This document shows, one piece after another, positions 39,487 to 50,460 of a DNA stretch of 50,618 bases (position 1 is the stretch's first letter; each line of letters starts with the position of its first letter). The translations under genes and the position numbers were made by a program. Origin of the DNA: Hirudo medicinalis (lineage: Eukaryota > Annelida > Clitellata > Hirudinida > Hirudinidae); the NCBI GenBank assembly GCA_011800805.1, contig MPNW01000389.1, forward strand, positions 27,302-77,919, given 5' to 3'. The notes under the pieces were generated by a model. The model had not been told where the DNA came from and searched no databases. It was given only the letters and a program-made list of their open reading frames with translations.

Positions 39487-41614
39487 ATGTCAACTGCTAA
39501 AGAAGTGAAGACTCAAACTTTGGCCTCATCATCCAAAAAAATTGATGGTATTACACTACATCATTTGACCTGTAATGATAAGGAAGAAATAGCAATGCAT
39601 TTGGATGTCGATTCCAAGTGGAAATTTGTGGCTGAAGCGATTGGGATGAAAACCAAGAAAATTTTGGCAAGTTTTATTGAAAGTCATAAGTAGTCCTAGC
39701 AATTAATGTGAAATAAATAATAAAAAATATAGTGAATAATAAGCACCTAACATCCTAAGAAATAGCAATAATTTTAAGCACCATTAAAACTTTTTAAGAA
39801 TTAGTGAGAATGATTTTTAAATGAAAGTGGATTCCATGTCGACAAAACCCCAGAGGAAGTGAAACACTTGGTTTTCTTGGGGATTTGGAGAGTAAAGAAG
39901 TGACTTTGGAACAATTCATCGAAGCCATTAACAATTCCAGTTGTCAAGTTTTGCCAGTCATCAATTTACTCAATAGGAGATATCCTGGTAATGCAGTATT
40001 TGGTCAGAAACTAATCTAAGCTAACAAATTTACGTAATAAATGCTTTACACATTGTATTCTCCACTTATTCAACACTTTAGCAGCATGTAAGCCATTAAC
40101 ATCCAACACACAAAGTTTTCAAAGTATCATGCAAAATCAAGAAAGTGATTTTTTCAGAAATTAAAGAGAAATATCACCAAGAAATTGAAAAGAAATGTCA
40201 CCAAGAGAAATTGGTATGTTTTTAAATTTAAACCACTGTTGAGTGAAGCATGTAATTACATTTACAATGTAAATATGCCAATATTTCTAAAAATTAATTA
40301 ATTCACTTTTTTAATTACACTTTTCTCCCACAGGCAAAAAAACATTTCGAACCTTATATATTTAAACAGAAAGCATTTCCAAAATGTGAGAGATTGCAAC
40401 TTGAAATCATGTCTAGTTTTTAATATCCTAAAATTCAATGTGTTCTTATAGTTGGGTGTAACTGCAATTTTGGCCAAGCTCAATATTTGTTATTAATTAT
40501 TTAAGTCCATCTAAATGTTTGGTCGTTTGTAATTACACATTTTTCAGTGCTTTCAAAGATTTTTCCACAGAAACAATTATTTTAAAACTTTTCAGTTGAA
40601 TTTGCACAATGTCTAAGATGTTTTATCATATTGAAACTGAAAGAATTGCAAATATTTGAAACCATGAAATCATTGTTCCAGATGGTTTTTAGTTCTAAGA
40701 ATTTTGTAACTTGCATTCTTACTACATCAAATTGAATGATAATTGCCATCCAATGATAATTCACTAGGTGGGAGTACATCTCATGTGTACGTGGTTCATC
40801 TTCACCAAGACTTCAAGCAGATGATTAGTATAGCAGATTGTTTGCTAAACAATGGTTTCAATGTCAGCATTAACAAACAAGAGCAATTTCTCAGTTTGAA
40901 AAAAGAAAACCTGATGAAGATCCAGAAGCTCTTGAATGCTGTGTGTAGTTATGAATCAGCAGAACTTTTCCAGCTTTGTTGAAATCTTTTGTGAATGAAT
41001 GATTATGCATTCATGTTATCAATTTTAATCAAAATATTCAGCTTAAAAAGCACTGAAAAAATATATGTTCTCAATATAAATTCAATATTGTTCTTTTATC
41101 CTTTATCCCTTTATTTCATGATTAATTTTTTAAAATATCCAATTATTTGCAGATTATTTATCTTGATGACATTCATTTAAATTCAAACTTTTGATAGTGT
41201 AGAAAATTATATTCCTGGAAATACTTGAAATTAATATGAAAATGAATTTGAGCTCTACATTTGAGTAAATATTATTAACTTGTTGTAGGTTGATTGGACC
41301 GTACTCCTCGTGTCACCTACATTTTTGGATACCATTAAAAAATGAGTAATTTGGACATGGATGATCCCAACATTATATCCTTATATATAACCGAAATGGT
41401 GAAAGAGGCGCAATCTAAAGTGAACACAAAGTTAAGTCGCTCTGTAGTAGTTTTATTAGATGGAGCAAAAAAAGACACCTTACCAAAATGGATGAGAAAC
41501 CTCAAGGTGTTTCAATGGTCAGACGATTACCAAAGCCTGCTCCTCCACATTACCAGTGCAGAAGAATTTTTATGGAAGCTTAAGAAAAAGCGGGAAGAAA
41601 AGATGTACCCTTGA
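39487..41614 (+). pseudogene. CIKS/Act1-like death-domain + SEFIR gene, copy A, frameshifted
   Basis: Paralogue of the intact gene at 44985. Exons: 39487-39666 (death domain first half, HLTCNDKEEIAMHLDVDSKW), 39828-39987 (second half, 160 bases exactly as in copy B), a mini-exon 40158-40213, 40768-40940 (SEFIR start, HVYVVHLHQDFKQMISIADC, LLNNGFNVSINKQEQF), and 41289-41614 (SEFIR end, VLLVSPTFL ... LPKWMRNLKVFQWSDDYQSL). In the last exon the frame breaks at an A6 run (41337-41342), one base short of continuing; all other exons are open. Intron 1 would use a GC donor (TTG|GCAAGT) and the exon-2 acceptor (atgaaag) lacks a pyrimidine tract. It is either a recent pseudogene or a gene with a single homopolymer sequencing error; the rest of the frame is well kept. 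Confidence 0.7.
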
Positions 41615-42880
41615 AAAGAAAATCACCAACATTATTGAGATTTTATTAATTCATGTTAATTGTTTAATATTATCCATGGTGATTTAAAAAATTGGCTAAA
41701 TCAGCTAATTGTGCAAAGGACACAACTAAAGCATTACTATTACTGATGATCTTTTTTAAGGATTTTTTTTTATTTACCTTCGGTCTAAACGTAGATGGTA
41801 ATTTTTATTATAATTTTGAGTGATATTAATTGCCAATTTGCAAAAGCAATTGTAATTACAAATACTCGGTTATTATAGTAACGTTTGTAACGGGCTATAG
41901 CAAGCATATTGTGTGAACGAAATGAACAATTTCAACTAACCGCCAGAGATCGCCCTCGGGTAGGGGGGCTATACAAATGGTATATCGATTAAAATTTGAG
42001 TCCATACTCCATATCCTCGGATACTTAAGGCATTCAAAAATATCAGATAAATAGAAAAAGAAACTAACTCTTTACAATACTCTCTTGCTTCATATGTAAA
42101 GAGCTAAGCAAGCAAAGCAAACCTATCTCTTAATTTAATTTTTAATAATTTCAATACATAATCTGATTGTAAAACTCAAAGGTAACAGAACAAATTACTG
42201 CCGATGGAAAACTGAAAGTTACATCACAGAGAATGATGTAACAAATCCGATAAATTTCACACAACTGCAGACTTTACCAATAGACACATCCGTTTCGAAC
42301 AGAAGTAAATGTGCAAAAGGAAATGCTGGACATTTTAAGTTAACTTTAAACCACTAATTGAATTACATTAAGTAACACGATTTAATTAATGCTTTCCATT
42401 ATGTTTATTATTATTGTAATGTTCGTCCTTTCATTCTTATTATGCCAAGCAAGCATTCAATTATTAATTAACATTTGTGATGCTTAATGTGCATGAATGA
42501 GTGTTGCACAATACCTCAGAAACTACTGTGCTCTATCAAAAGCTACTAAAATCTTTCTCGGTTTTCTACATGTATGTTAGTCTGAGGTCAAATGGTCTTT
42601 CCGAAGCAGATCGATGCCAACTAAAAGGCACTCTTCCCGGCCAGATTTGACTATTTTATTTGGATTGAGGTTGTGGTCAGGTGATGGTGATTATGATACC
42701 CTTGATATAATTTATACCTTTTCTGGTTGATATGGTTTGGTTTTTGGTTTGTTTTGCTTTTCAGAAACAATTGTTGATAAATAACTAAATAAAATGATGA
42801 TCCGGGATAATGTTGACTAAATCTTCCAGGTATTCATTACCAGATTATAATTAGGAATGTCATTTCGGATGCTTTTAAGG
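41615..42880. other. Spacer between copy A and the hAT remnant
   Basis: AT-rich DNA with a diverged SINE copy at 41888-41980 (listed separately). No exon or RNA gene was recognised. Confidence 0.5.
41888..41980 (+). mobile_element. SINE, diverged copy 3
   Basis: GGGCTATAGCAAGCATATTGTGT aligns with GTAATAGCAACAGTCGTATTGTGT of copy 2. GCCAGAGATCGCCCTCGGGTAGG aligns with its CCATCGAGCGTCCTCGGCTAGG, and GCTATACAAATGG with the GCTACATAAATGG end of copy 1. The B-box block is mutated. Confidence 0.5.
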
Positions 42881-44340
42881 CAGTGGCGTAACTGTGGGCC
42901 CGCAGGTCCAGCAACTGCGGGGGGCTGTCGAAAGCCTAAAAATTTTTTTATAGATTTAAATTTTTTAAAATTTATATTCTGCGTTAATCACATTAAAATT
43001 ATAAATTTCAATTTTTTTTTTACCGGAATCGTTAAAATCAACAAATTTCTAGAAAATTTAACTTATGCCGTGAAGTTAAAAAGTTCTAACGATTTTAATT
43101 GACATATATTTCCACGCAGATTAGTTAGTCTAAGAATTTACTTTCTTTGTATTTTTGTTTTATATTTTTTCGTCGTCTGCTTTCGCTTACCTAGAAAAAG
43201 ACATTCGTCTTAAATTTAGTATATTTTATATTTCATTTAAAAACAAATGATAAACTTTTATCATAATATATTTATATTTATATATTTATAATATATTTAC
43301 CATGGCAAGCAATTTAAGTTGAGCAGCAAAGAGGAGAAAGAAAAACGAATTTGAAAAAGAAATTAAGAAATATAAATCAATAAATGCGTTTCTGTTACCA
43401 ATTACAACTTCAAGCAACTTCAAGAAAACAAGAAGCAATTGATGTTGCTGAAACATGGGGTATTGAGGTGAAATACCAAGACAGAAGAATTAAAACAACT
43501 AAAACGGCATTCTGATGAGTTAGTAGATGATCACAGAATCAACGATCCAGAGGATAGATTGCGAGTAAATATTTTTAACCGTGTTTTAGATATTGTGAAC
43601 CGCACTGCTGCATAACAGATTTAAAGGATTGCATGATGTTGTTAGTAGATTTTCGTTGCTTTTTCCAGCTAATCTCATCATCAAGAAAGAAAACATCATA
43701 ATCAAGGAGGCCAAGTTATTGCAAGCTAAATAGTCAAATGAAATTTCACCTGAATTTCCAATTCAGTTACTATCTTTCCGAACAATGATGGAAAATGAAA
43801 TAAAAAAAAAAAAAACTACAACAGTTAAGCAACTCGCAAATTTACTTATTCTTGACTATGCTGCAATTTCATCAACACATTTGGATGTTTCACAGCTCTA
43901 ATTATATTTTTGACTTTACCGTCTTGAAGATCTAGGTTTTAGCGTCTTAAAGGATTGGCTACATTGAATATTGAAGCGGAACGGGCAAAACTTATGGATA
44001 CAGCAAACTTATAGATAGATTTGCAGAGATAAAGGATAGAAGGAAAAAAATGATTTAAATTAAACATCCAGAAAGTCAAAAACAATTAAAAGTTATAATT
44101 AAAATTTATATTTTTGCATTTACAGAAATGTTTTCAATTTACGTTTTCATTATTAGATTTTGTTGGTGGTCACAATATTAAGAACAATTATAATTTTATA
44201 ATGTTGTAAAATTTAAATTTTAACATCTGGTGTACGTTTAATAGAAACTCATAATCTAATTTTGTCGTGCATTGTGATTTTTTTTATGTAATTTGACCAT
44301 TTAAATTAAACGTGACCCTTCAAGTCCTCAAGGGGCCAGT
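42881..44340 (+). mobile_element. Decayed hAT (ZMYM1-like) transposon
   Basis: It begins with CAGTGGCGTAACTGTGGGCC, a hAT terminus like that at 37519. The plus strand holds remnants in transposase order. First comes a Lys-rich start, AAKRRKKNEFEKEIKKYKS (about 43330). Next are AIDVAETWGIEVKYQDRR and DPEDRLRVNIFNRVLDIV (43435-43600), then RLATLNIEAERAKLMDTA and LIDRFAEIKDRRKK (about 43950-44055). Many stops and frameshifts make it inactive. The right terminus is not clear; the AAGGGGCCAG near 44329 may be its vicinity. Confidence 0.7.
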
Positions 44341-44984
44341 TTTGATTTTCTTGCGGGTGGTCTGTCATTTGATGTTAAGGGAGCCAAAATTTTGATCAAC
44401 ATTCAAAAGGTTTTCAGGAAATTAGCTAACAGTCTCGTGTTTGCTTATTAGTCTCAAAAGTTAAATGAGGTCTCACGATTCAAGATTTAAAAACCATGCT
44501 TCTTCGGTTAAATGGCGAGATAACATTTTATGTGAGTAGTATAGTATACTAGTATAGGTTCGTTTTTTTGTATTCAGTTCGTTTTTGATGCCATAGTTAC
44601 ATTAGACAATTTTCGCTTAAATAAATTAATGTTTGTTGTTATAGAAAATATCTGTTCATATTGCATAATTATACACGTTTGCATCATTTACAAAAATATT
44701 GTCAAACAAATTTAATACAAGTGTTATATTTAAATAACCACATATTTTAAACTTCTTCCTTAATTCTTAATCTATAAAAATTGCACATTTTAAGCCGCAC
44801 CCATGGCTTTTTTGGATGTGTTTCGGAAGCACTCAGATGGTCTTCTCGTTCGTCGTACTTGACTTAAATTAAGGTTAAATTATAATGGTTTAATGAGATC
44901 AATGTCTGTATGAAAAACCACTCCATACTTACAAAAGTCGAGTGGCCTGATCGTTTCTTTGTGTGAAGATTTAAAGATACCACA

Positions 44985-46770
44985 ATGTCAAATGATTTTG
45001 GGAGCACTTCGCATTCTCTTCCATCAATACCCACAAGTTTAAATGACGCGATAACATTGCACTATCTGACGGAAAGAGATAGGGAAGAATTGGCACATCA
45101 CCTAGATATTGAATCAGCATGGAAATTTGTGGCTGAAGTCCTTGGGATGCAAACTAGAGAAATTACAGTTAGCTTATTTTCTTTCTAAAACGAAAGAATG
45201 CTGTTATTTTCAGAGAACGGGTGAATCATTGCTCAGTTTTATTTTCTAAATTCGGGGTTTATGTTATCTTACAGTGGATTTTAAGTCGGGAGACACGCAG
45301 GGGGAGTGAAACACTGCTCTTCCTGGATGATTTGGAGAGAAAAGGAGTGACTTTGAAACAATTCATCAAAGCAGTTAATGATTCCAATCGTCGAGTCTTG
45401 CCAGTCGTCGATTTGCTCAATAGGAGATATCCTGGTAATACTGTATTTACTTAGAAACTGATTTAATAAGTAGAATGTGGAAAAGATTGTTGTTTATGTT
45501 TTGTGATTACCTTGTGGCAGCTGAGCATTTATATCTTATGCTTGTTTGTATGGTATGCTTGAAGAGAATGCTGTCTTTAAATCTGACTTTGTCTAACTTT
45601 TTAATTATATGTGAAATTATCCAACATTTCCCCAACAGTCCATTATAAGTCAAATTATCTAGCGAAATACCATAACAAATGTAAATTTATTTAGAAATTG
45701 AGAAGAAGTACCATCAAGAACAAGCTGTAAGTTCGTGAAGCTTAAAAAATCTTTTAAAATAAGCCATCACATTAAACCATCACGAATATTTATAAACATT
45801 ATACCTGAGGTGTTTGCATTTGTCAGCATTTAAGTCAGAGTATTCCAGGAAATCATTCCAAGTCTCACGTTAGGCTGGAAACAAGCCCTTTCCAGAAATG
45901 TGAGATTATACTAAACAGTAAATAATGATTATTTTGTAAAGTTGTATTACAATTATCAAAACCTCAGATCCAACTGACAATGTTCTTTTTTGTAATGCAT
46001 GTCATGTGATTCGTTGGACAATCAGGTAAGAGTAAAACCCATGTGTTGTTGGCTCATCACGATCAAGATGCTAAGCTGATGCTTAGTGTGGCACGGTGTC
46101 TGACGAAGAATGGTTTTGCCGTCAGCATCGACAAACAGGAACAACTGATAAAGGATTCGATCAGCATGAAGGAAGGAAACCTGATGAGGATTCAGAAAAT
46201 CTTTGATGCTGTGAGCATTCATTCTAACATGGCTTGCAGTTTTCTGTGTTTATCTTATATTTTGTTGATACTTTTATCTGAACTTCGATCTGAGAGAATG
46301 AATGAGTTGAACTTCGGTCAAATTGTGATAACTTAAATAACTTAAAAGTCCAACCATTAACCCTGCCAAAGGCCGACTACACGTTACTTCTCGTCTCGCC
46401 TTCCTTCCTGAAAGACGTCATTGAATACTCTGGCTTGACAATCGACGATTCAAACCCCAATGCCAGCAGTTTGTACATCATAAAGATGGTGAAGGCCATG
46501 GTTGAAAGAAATGCTAAGAAAGTTGAACATTTTGTGATTGCCCTGGTGAACGAAGTGACGACCCGGGACGTGCCCGATTGGTTGAGGAGCATCAAGATGT
46601 ATCACTGGCCGAAAGATTACAAGGACCTTCTGTTCTTTATCATGGACCCCAGGGAAGTCATCAGAAAGTTCCTGGGGGAGCGCTCTGGAAAGTCCTGTTC
46701 TTTTGGGAGGATGCCCCAGCACCACTGCCAACGATGCAGCTGCAGTGGTAGATGTTCACATGGAAACTGA
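44985..46770 (+). CDS. TRAF3IP2: CIKS/Act1-like adaptor, death domain + SEFIR domain, copy B
   Basis: Cytoplasmic adaptor related to TRAF3IP2 (CIKS/Act1), which links IL-17-type receptors to TRAF6/NF-kB through SEFIR-SEFIR contacts. Exons: 44985-45167, 45275-45434, mini-exon 45695-45726, 46026 or 46031 to 46210, and 46372-46770; about 308-317 aa. Residues about 20-115 form a death-domain-like fold (WKFVAEVLGMQTREIT, then WILSRETRRGSETLLFLDDL, VLPVVDLLNRRYP). SEFIR follows: KTHVLLAHHDQDAKLMLSVA, CLTKNGFAVSIDKQEQ, LLLVSPSFLKDVIEYS, HFVIALVNEV, VPDWLRSIKMYHWPKDYKDL. The order and spacing match Act1's SEFIR (NFLLVNGFQ..ID, VAISPKY, VPTWLQ...VYSWPK). The tail is Cys/His-rich and ends CSHGN. Vertebrate Act1 lacks the death domain, so orthology is not proven. 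Mini-exon inclusion is uncertain because of the phase choice. Confidence 0.8.
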
Positions 46771-49570
46771 TCTTTCATGAAGTACATTCTCCTCATTGTC
46801 ACTGTGGACATCATCATCATCATTGTTCTCGATCGATGTTGTTTACTTTGCAAATTGCAAATCCCGTTGATTTCTAACAACATTTTTGACAGAACTTTAT
46901 TGTTTATTGAAAGATCACTGGATTTTTTGATGCCTTTTTTGGTGCCTTCTCGAAGGATACGTTTTAAAGTTTCTCTTATTTTGAATTCTGCTGAGATTTT
47001 AATTTTTGTGGTTGGTTGGTGTTGGTGGTGTTGCCTTGTGTTGAAAGTTACGTTGTGTTGAAAGTTATGTTGCGGCTACAGATTTTTTTGAAAGTGATGC
47101 TCAGTTTAGCCAGCCAATCATCTGAGGGTCAACCTTGTGCATGGTGTGCATGGTTATTTTTTACTGTTCACATAACACATTTTTTATTGTGATGATGATT
47201 ACGATGATGATGATGCATCAAAATAGCACATGGTTTTCTACAAAATCCTTTGATTAGTTTTGAACTTTGTAATTCATGTAAAAATTTATAAATTTTTCAC
47301 AATTGCGTTGTTTTGTGAGAGGCAGTTTGTTGTAGTTTGTTGTAGTTGCAACACGTAACGTGAATCGTTTCAGTTGCAATGTGTTCGTAACTCGTGTTCA
47401 TTTTCTTCCTCGTTTCTCGTATTTTTTGACAAAATTGGTTCAATTGAAAGGTTGAATTTTAAGATAATTTCTTGTTTTAAGCTGCACTTCATTGAAATTT
47501 ATTTCTCATTTTGCATCATTTTTTTGTCTCAGTTTGTTGTCAGCAATTGGATTTCATTTTCTTTTTCTAAACCTTATTTAGAAGCCTCTTTAAACAGGCG
47601 TTTGGTTTAAAGGTTTAACTGGTTTGTTGCAATTGAATGAGTAAGTAATTATTTACCTTACTGCCATATTTTTACTGTTAAAATCATGTGAGCTTGAAGA
47701 TTTTTGAGCATCTTTTTTGGTTCATGCTTGCAGACGTGTGGTTTGATGTGACATGAAGCATCTTATGAACATTTAAGTCGCATATTCTTCCTTCACGATG
47801 TTCCTTCTGCCTCAGAGATATTACAACCACATCTGCGATCTCTTCTGCCACTTTTCCTGATTATTTTGTCGGGATATTTTTGAAATCGTTTCTTTCATCT
47901 GTAAAGACTTCAGTGCTTGATGCTTCCTTGAGCTGTTTATAAGGACTCTTTTCTTAAGAAAAGGCTTGGTGAATCCCTGTGGCTAAAGACATTTGTGAAG
48001 ACCTTGTTCATTGGTTCGAGTCGAAGTCGCACGATCCATTACACCTCTAAGTTGTTGCTGCCGTGTGACGCTAACTTTTGTTAGTTGATGTTAGTTTTCG
48101 TCGTGACGTGATGTTGTTTTGCATCGTGAAGTCTGCTATTTTCTTGAGGTATTTCTTGCAGATCCTTCGCTTTTGATGGATTATTGAGACGTGCCTTATC
48201 ACTCATCACTGACATCATAGTACTGCTTCACTTAACAATTTTAATTTAACAATTAATTTTTCATGATTAAAAAAATCCACGTGTTGCTTACTACTCGAAC
48301 AATTGAACACTCTCAGGATTTAAATGTATTGGTTTGGAACCTTTGGTGAAACTGGCTGCGTTTTGTTCAAACGAACTGAACGGTTACTGTGACGATGCAT
48401 TTCAGTTTTATGCTTTTTAAGTGGCTAAATCTATTAGGATATCCAAGTATGAAAAAAAGGAGGAACTTCTGCATGCTCATCTCATGGGACTTCAGCTGCA
48501 AATGGACCTCTGAGTAGGTGATTTTAAGAGAATTTCCTTTCATGTTCTACATTTTCAGTGACTTTGGAGTCCTAACAATTGTAAATTGGATTGTTGAGGC
48601 AGATAAAGGGGACGAGTTGAAGTTCATTATTGTTCACCCAGCAGATCAGCTATGATCGATCAGTCTTTATGCCTTATAAAGTCAAGTCTAGTGGTTGCAG
48701 AGGTCATAGTAAGGGGGAATAAGGTCTCGCTTAGTTGTCTGACTGAACTCTGAGCACGCATCATCACAGGTGCGAGGGAAATCTGTGAGAAACTGCTTTA
48801 TTTGATTTGTCTCACAAAGAGCTTCAGTGGGAATGACAACCAATTCTTCGAACTCGTGTCGATCCGTGCGAATGGATGACAGTGATGGAGATGTCACTGG
48901 AGGAGAAGCTGAGAGGTGTGACTGAGGAGAGACGTTCTCAACTCAATTAATATTCAACATTGATTAATATTCTACGTTAATTATGACATAATTATGTTTT
49001 CAGTTTGTTGTTATGAAAATAACTATGCTGTAGTCTGTAATAATAATATAATAATAATGATTATTATTATTATTCTAACTCAAGTATTTATTATCATATG
49101 CTGAGCCAGAAATGGCCTCGGGGTGAGAAGGCATTTATGAAAACAAATACTTAATAAAAACCACCTCTGATTGCAAATGGCGGGTGAATGTACAGTATTT
49201 CCTTCACTCCATTTGTGAGGGACAGGATGAATACGTGGAGGATGCTGATTGGACGATAGCCTTGCGGATGAGTGTGCCTCCCATCCGTCCACCCATTCAT
49301 CGTCCACTCATCCGTCCACTCATTCTCTTGTCCATCCACCTATCCCAGATATTTTCTGTTAGACGTCCCTGCATAAATTTATTCCGCCCTTAATTCTTAT
49401 TTTTATTGAATGTCAAGGACACCAGGGGCTGAATCTTGAATGACCCGACCTCTCACGTCCCGCGGTGGTCCAACGATGATGTATGATTGGCTGGATGTGT
49501 GAGTTTGTGGCTGTGCGAGTGTGTGCTTCTTTTGAGCCGAGCCGTCGTCCGCACTCGTCCTGCTTTATCC
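46771..49570. other. 3' flank of copy B without recognisable gene
   Basis: It holds the 3' UTR of the CIKS-like gene and then T-rich and mixed sequence. Many short ORFs (for example 47374-47610 and 48688-48897) lack splice signals and motifs. Clustered CCATCCGTCCACCCATTCAT-type units near 49260-49345 resemble the satellite at the window end. Confidence 0.5.
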
Positions 49571-49577
49571 ATCAACA

Positions 49578-49710
49578 TTTCATGATGATGATGGTGGTGG
49601 TGGTGGTGATGATGATGATGATGATGATGGAAGTAATGATGGTGGAGGAATTGTCATTATTGAAAAATGAAGGTGATGATGATGATGTCGATGATGACGG
49701 TGATGATGGT
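49578..49710. repeat. GAT/GGT trinucleotide microsatellite
   Basis: ATGATGATGGTGGTGG and later GATGATGATGTCGATGATGAC, interrupted by about 40 bases of unique DNA. The Met/Val and Asp frames across it are artefacts. Confidence 0.9.
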
Positions 49711-50440
49711 TGAATCGAATTAATTAAGCACTCGATGTACGCACAAACGGTGGTATGCCCTGGTGCACAGGCTGGACATTCATCACCTTTATTGCTCGTA
49801 CACCTGACCGCCTCTTTCCAGCTTCACCGGTAGGGGTCACTTCAACCATCGACCCAGCCAATAATCCATTCATTCACTCGCTCACTCATTCATTTATTTC
49901 TTCACTGGGTTTTCTTTCATTCGCGTGTGTTTTGACGATAATTTGTTTTGATTCTTTCTTTAAGAATTGAGAAGTTGAAAATGACAAATGTTAGGACATG
50001 AAAAGGGATGGATTGGTTGATTGGTTGGAATCTTTGCAGCGATTTGAAAACTCGGATGAATATAATTTAGCTTTGCTCGTGTCTTTGGACAACTGAAGGT
50101 TGGATGATGTAATTCACGGACAGCGTGGAAGAGCTTGATGGAGTTGAAGAGCAGACGAGAACCCATTGGAGATCCAATGGATCGTAATTATTAATTATTT
50201 CCTAGACAGCTTATCGAGGTGATGGAGATGATGATGATGGAGATAGAGAGATCAAATGGAGGAATGGATGGAAAAGAGAGAAGATACGAATGGAAGGGTG
50301 TCTGGCAGCGTTCAATTAATACCTGACGTGAACACCTGTAGAATTTAAATTTAGGTTTGAATAGAACAATCGCATTCAACATGACATTTCCATCCACCCA
50401 AACTATGCTTCATCCAATTGTTCAAGTTCATTAATCAACC
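49711..50440. other. Non-coding stretch before terminal satellite
   Basis: Mixed DNA with short ATTC/TCAC repeats near 49865-49900 and GGAT/GATG-rich patches near 50010-50040 and 50220-50270. No gene seen. Confidence 0.5.
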
Positions 50441-50460
50441 ATCAGTCCATCTTCATCTAT

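Noticed and set aside
41342..41614. Independent 90-codon gene starting MSNLDMDDPN
   Set aside because: It is the downstream half of the frameshifted SEFIR exon of copy A; the upstream half sits in the adjacent frame of the same exon.
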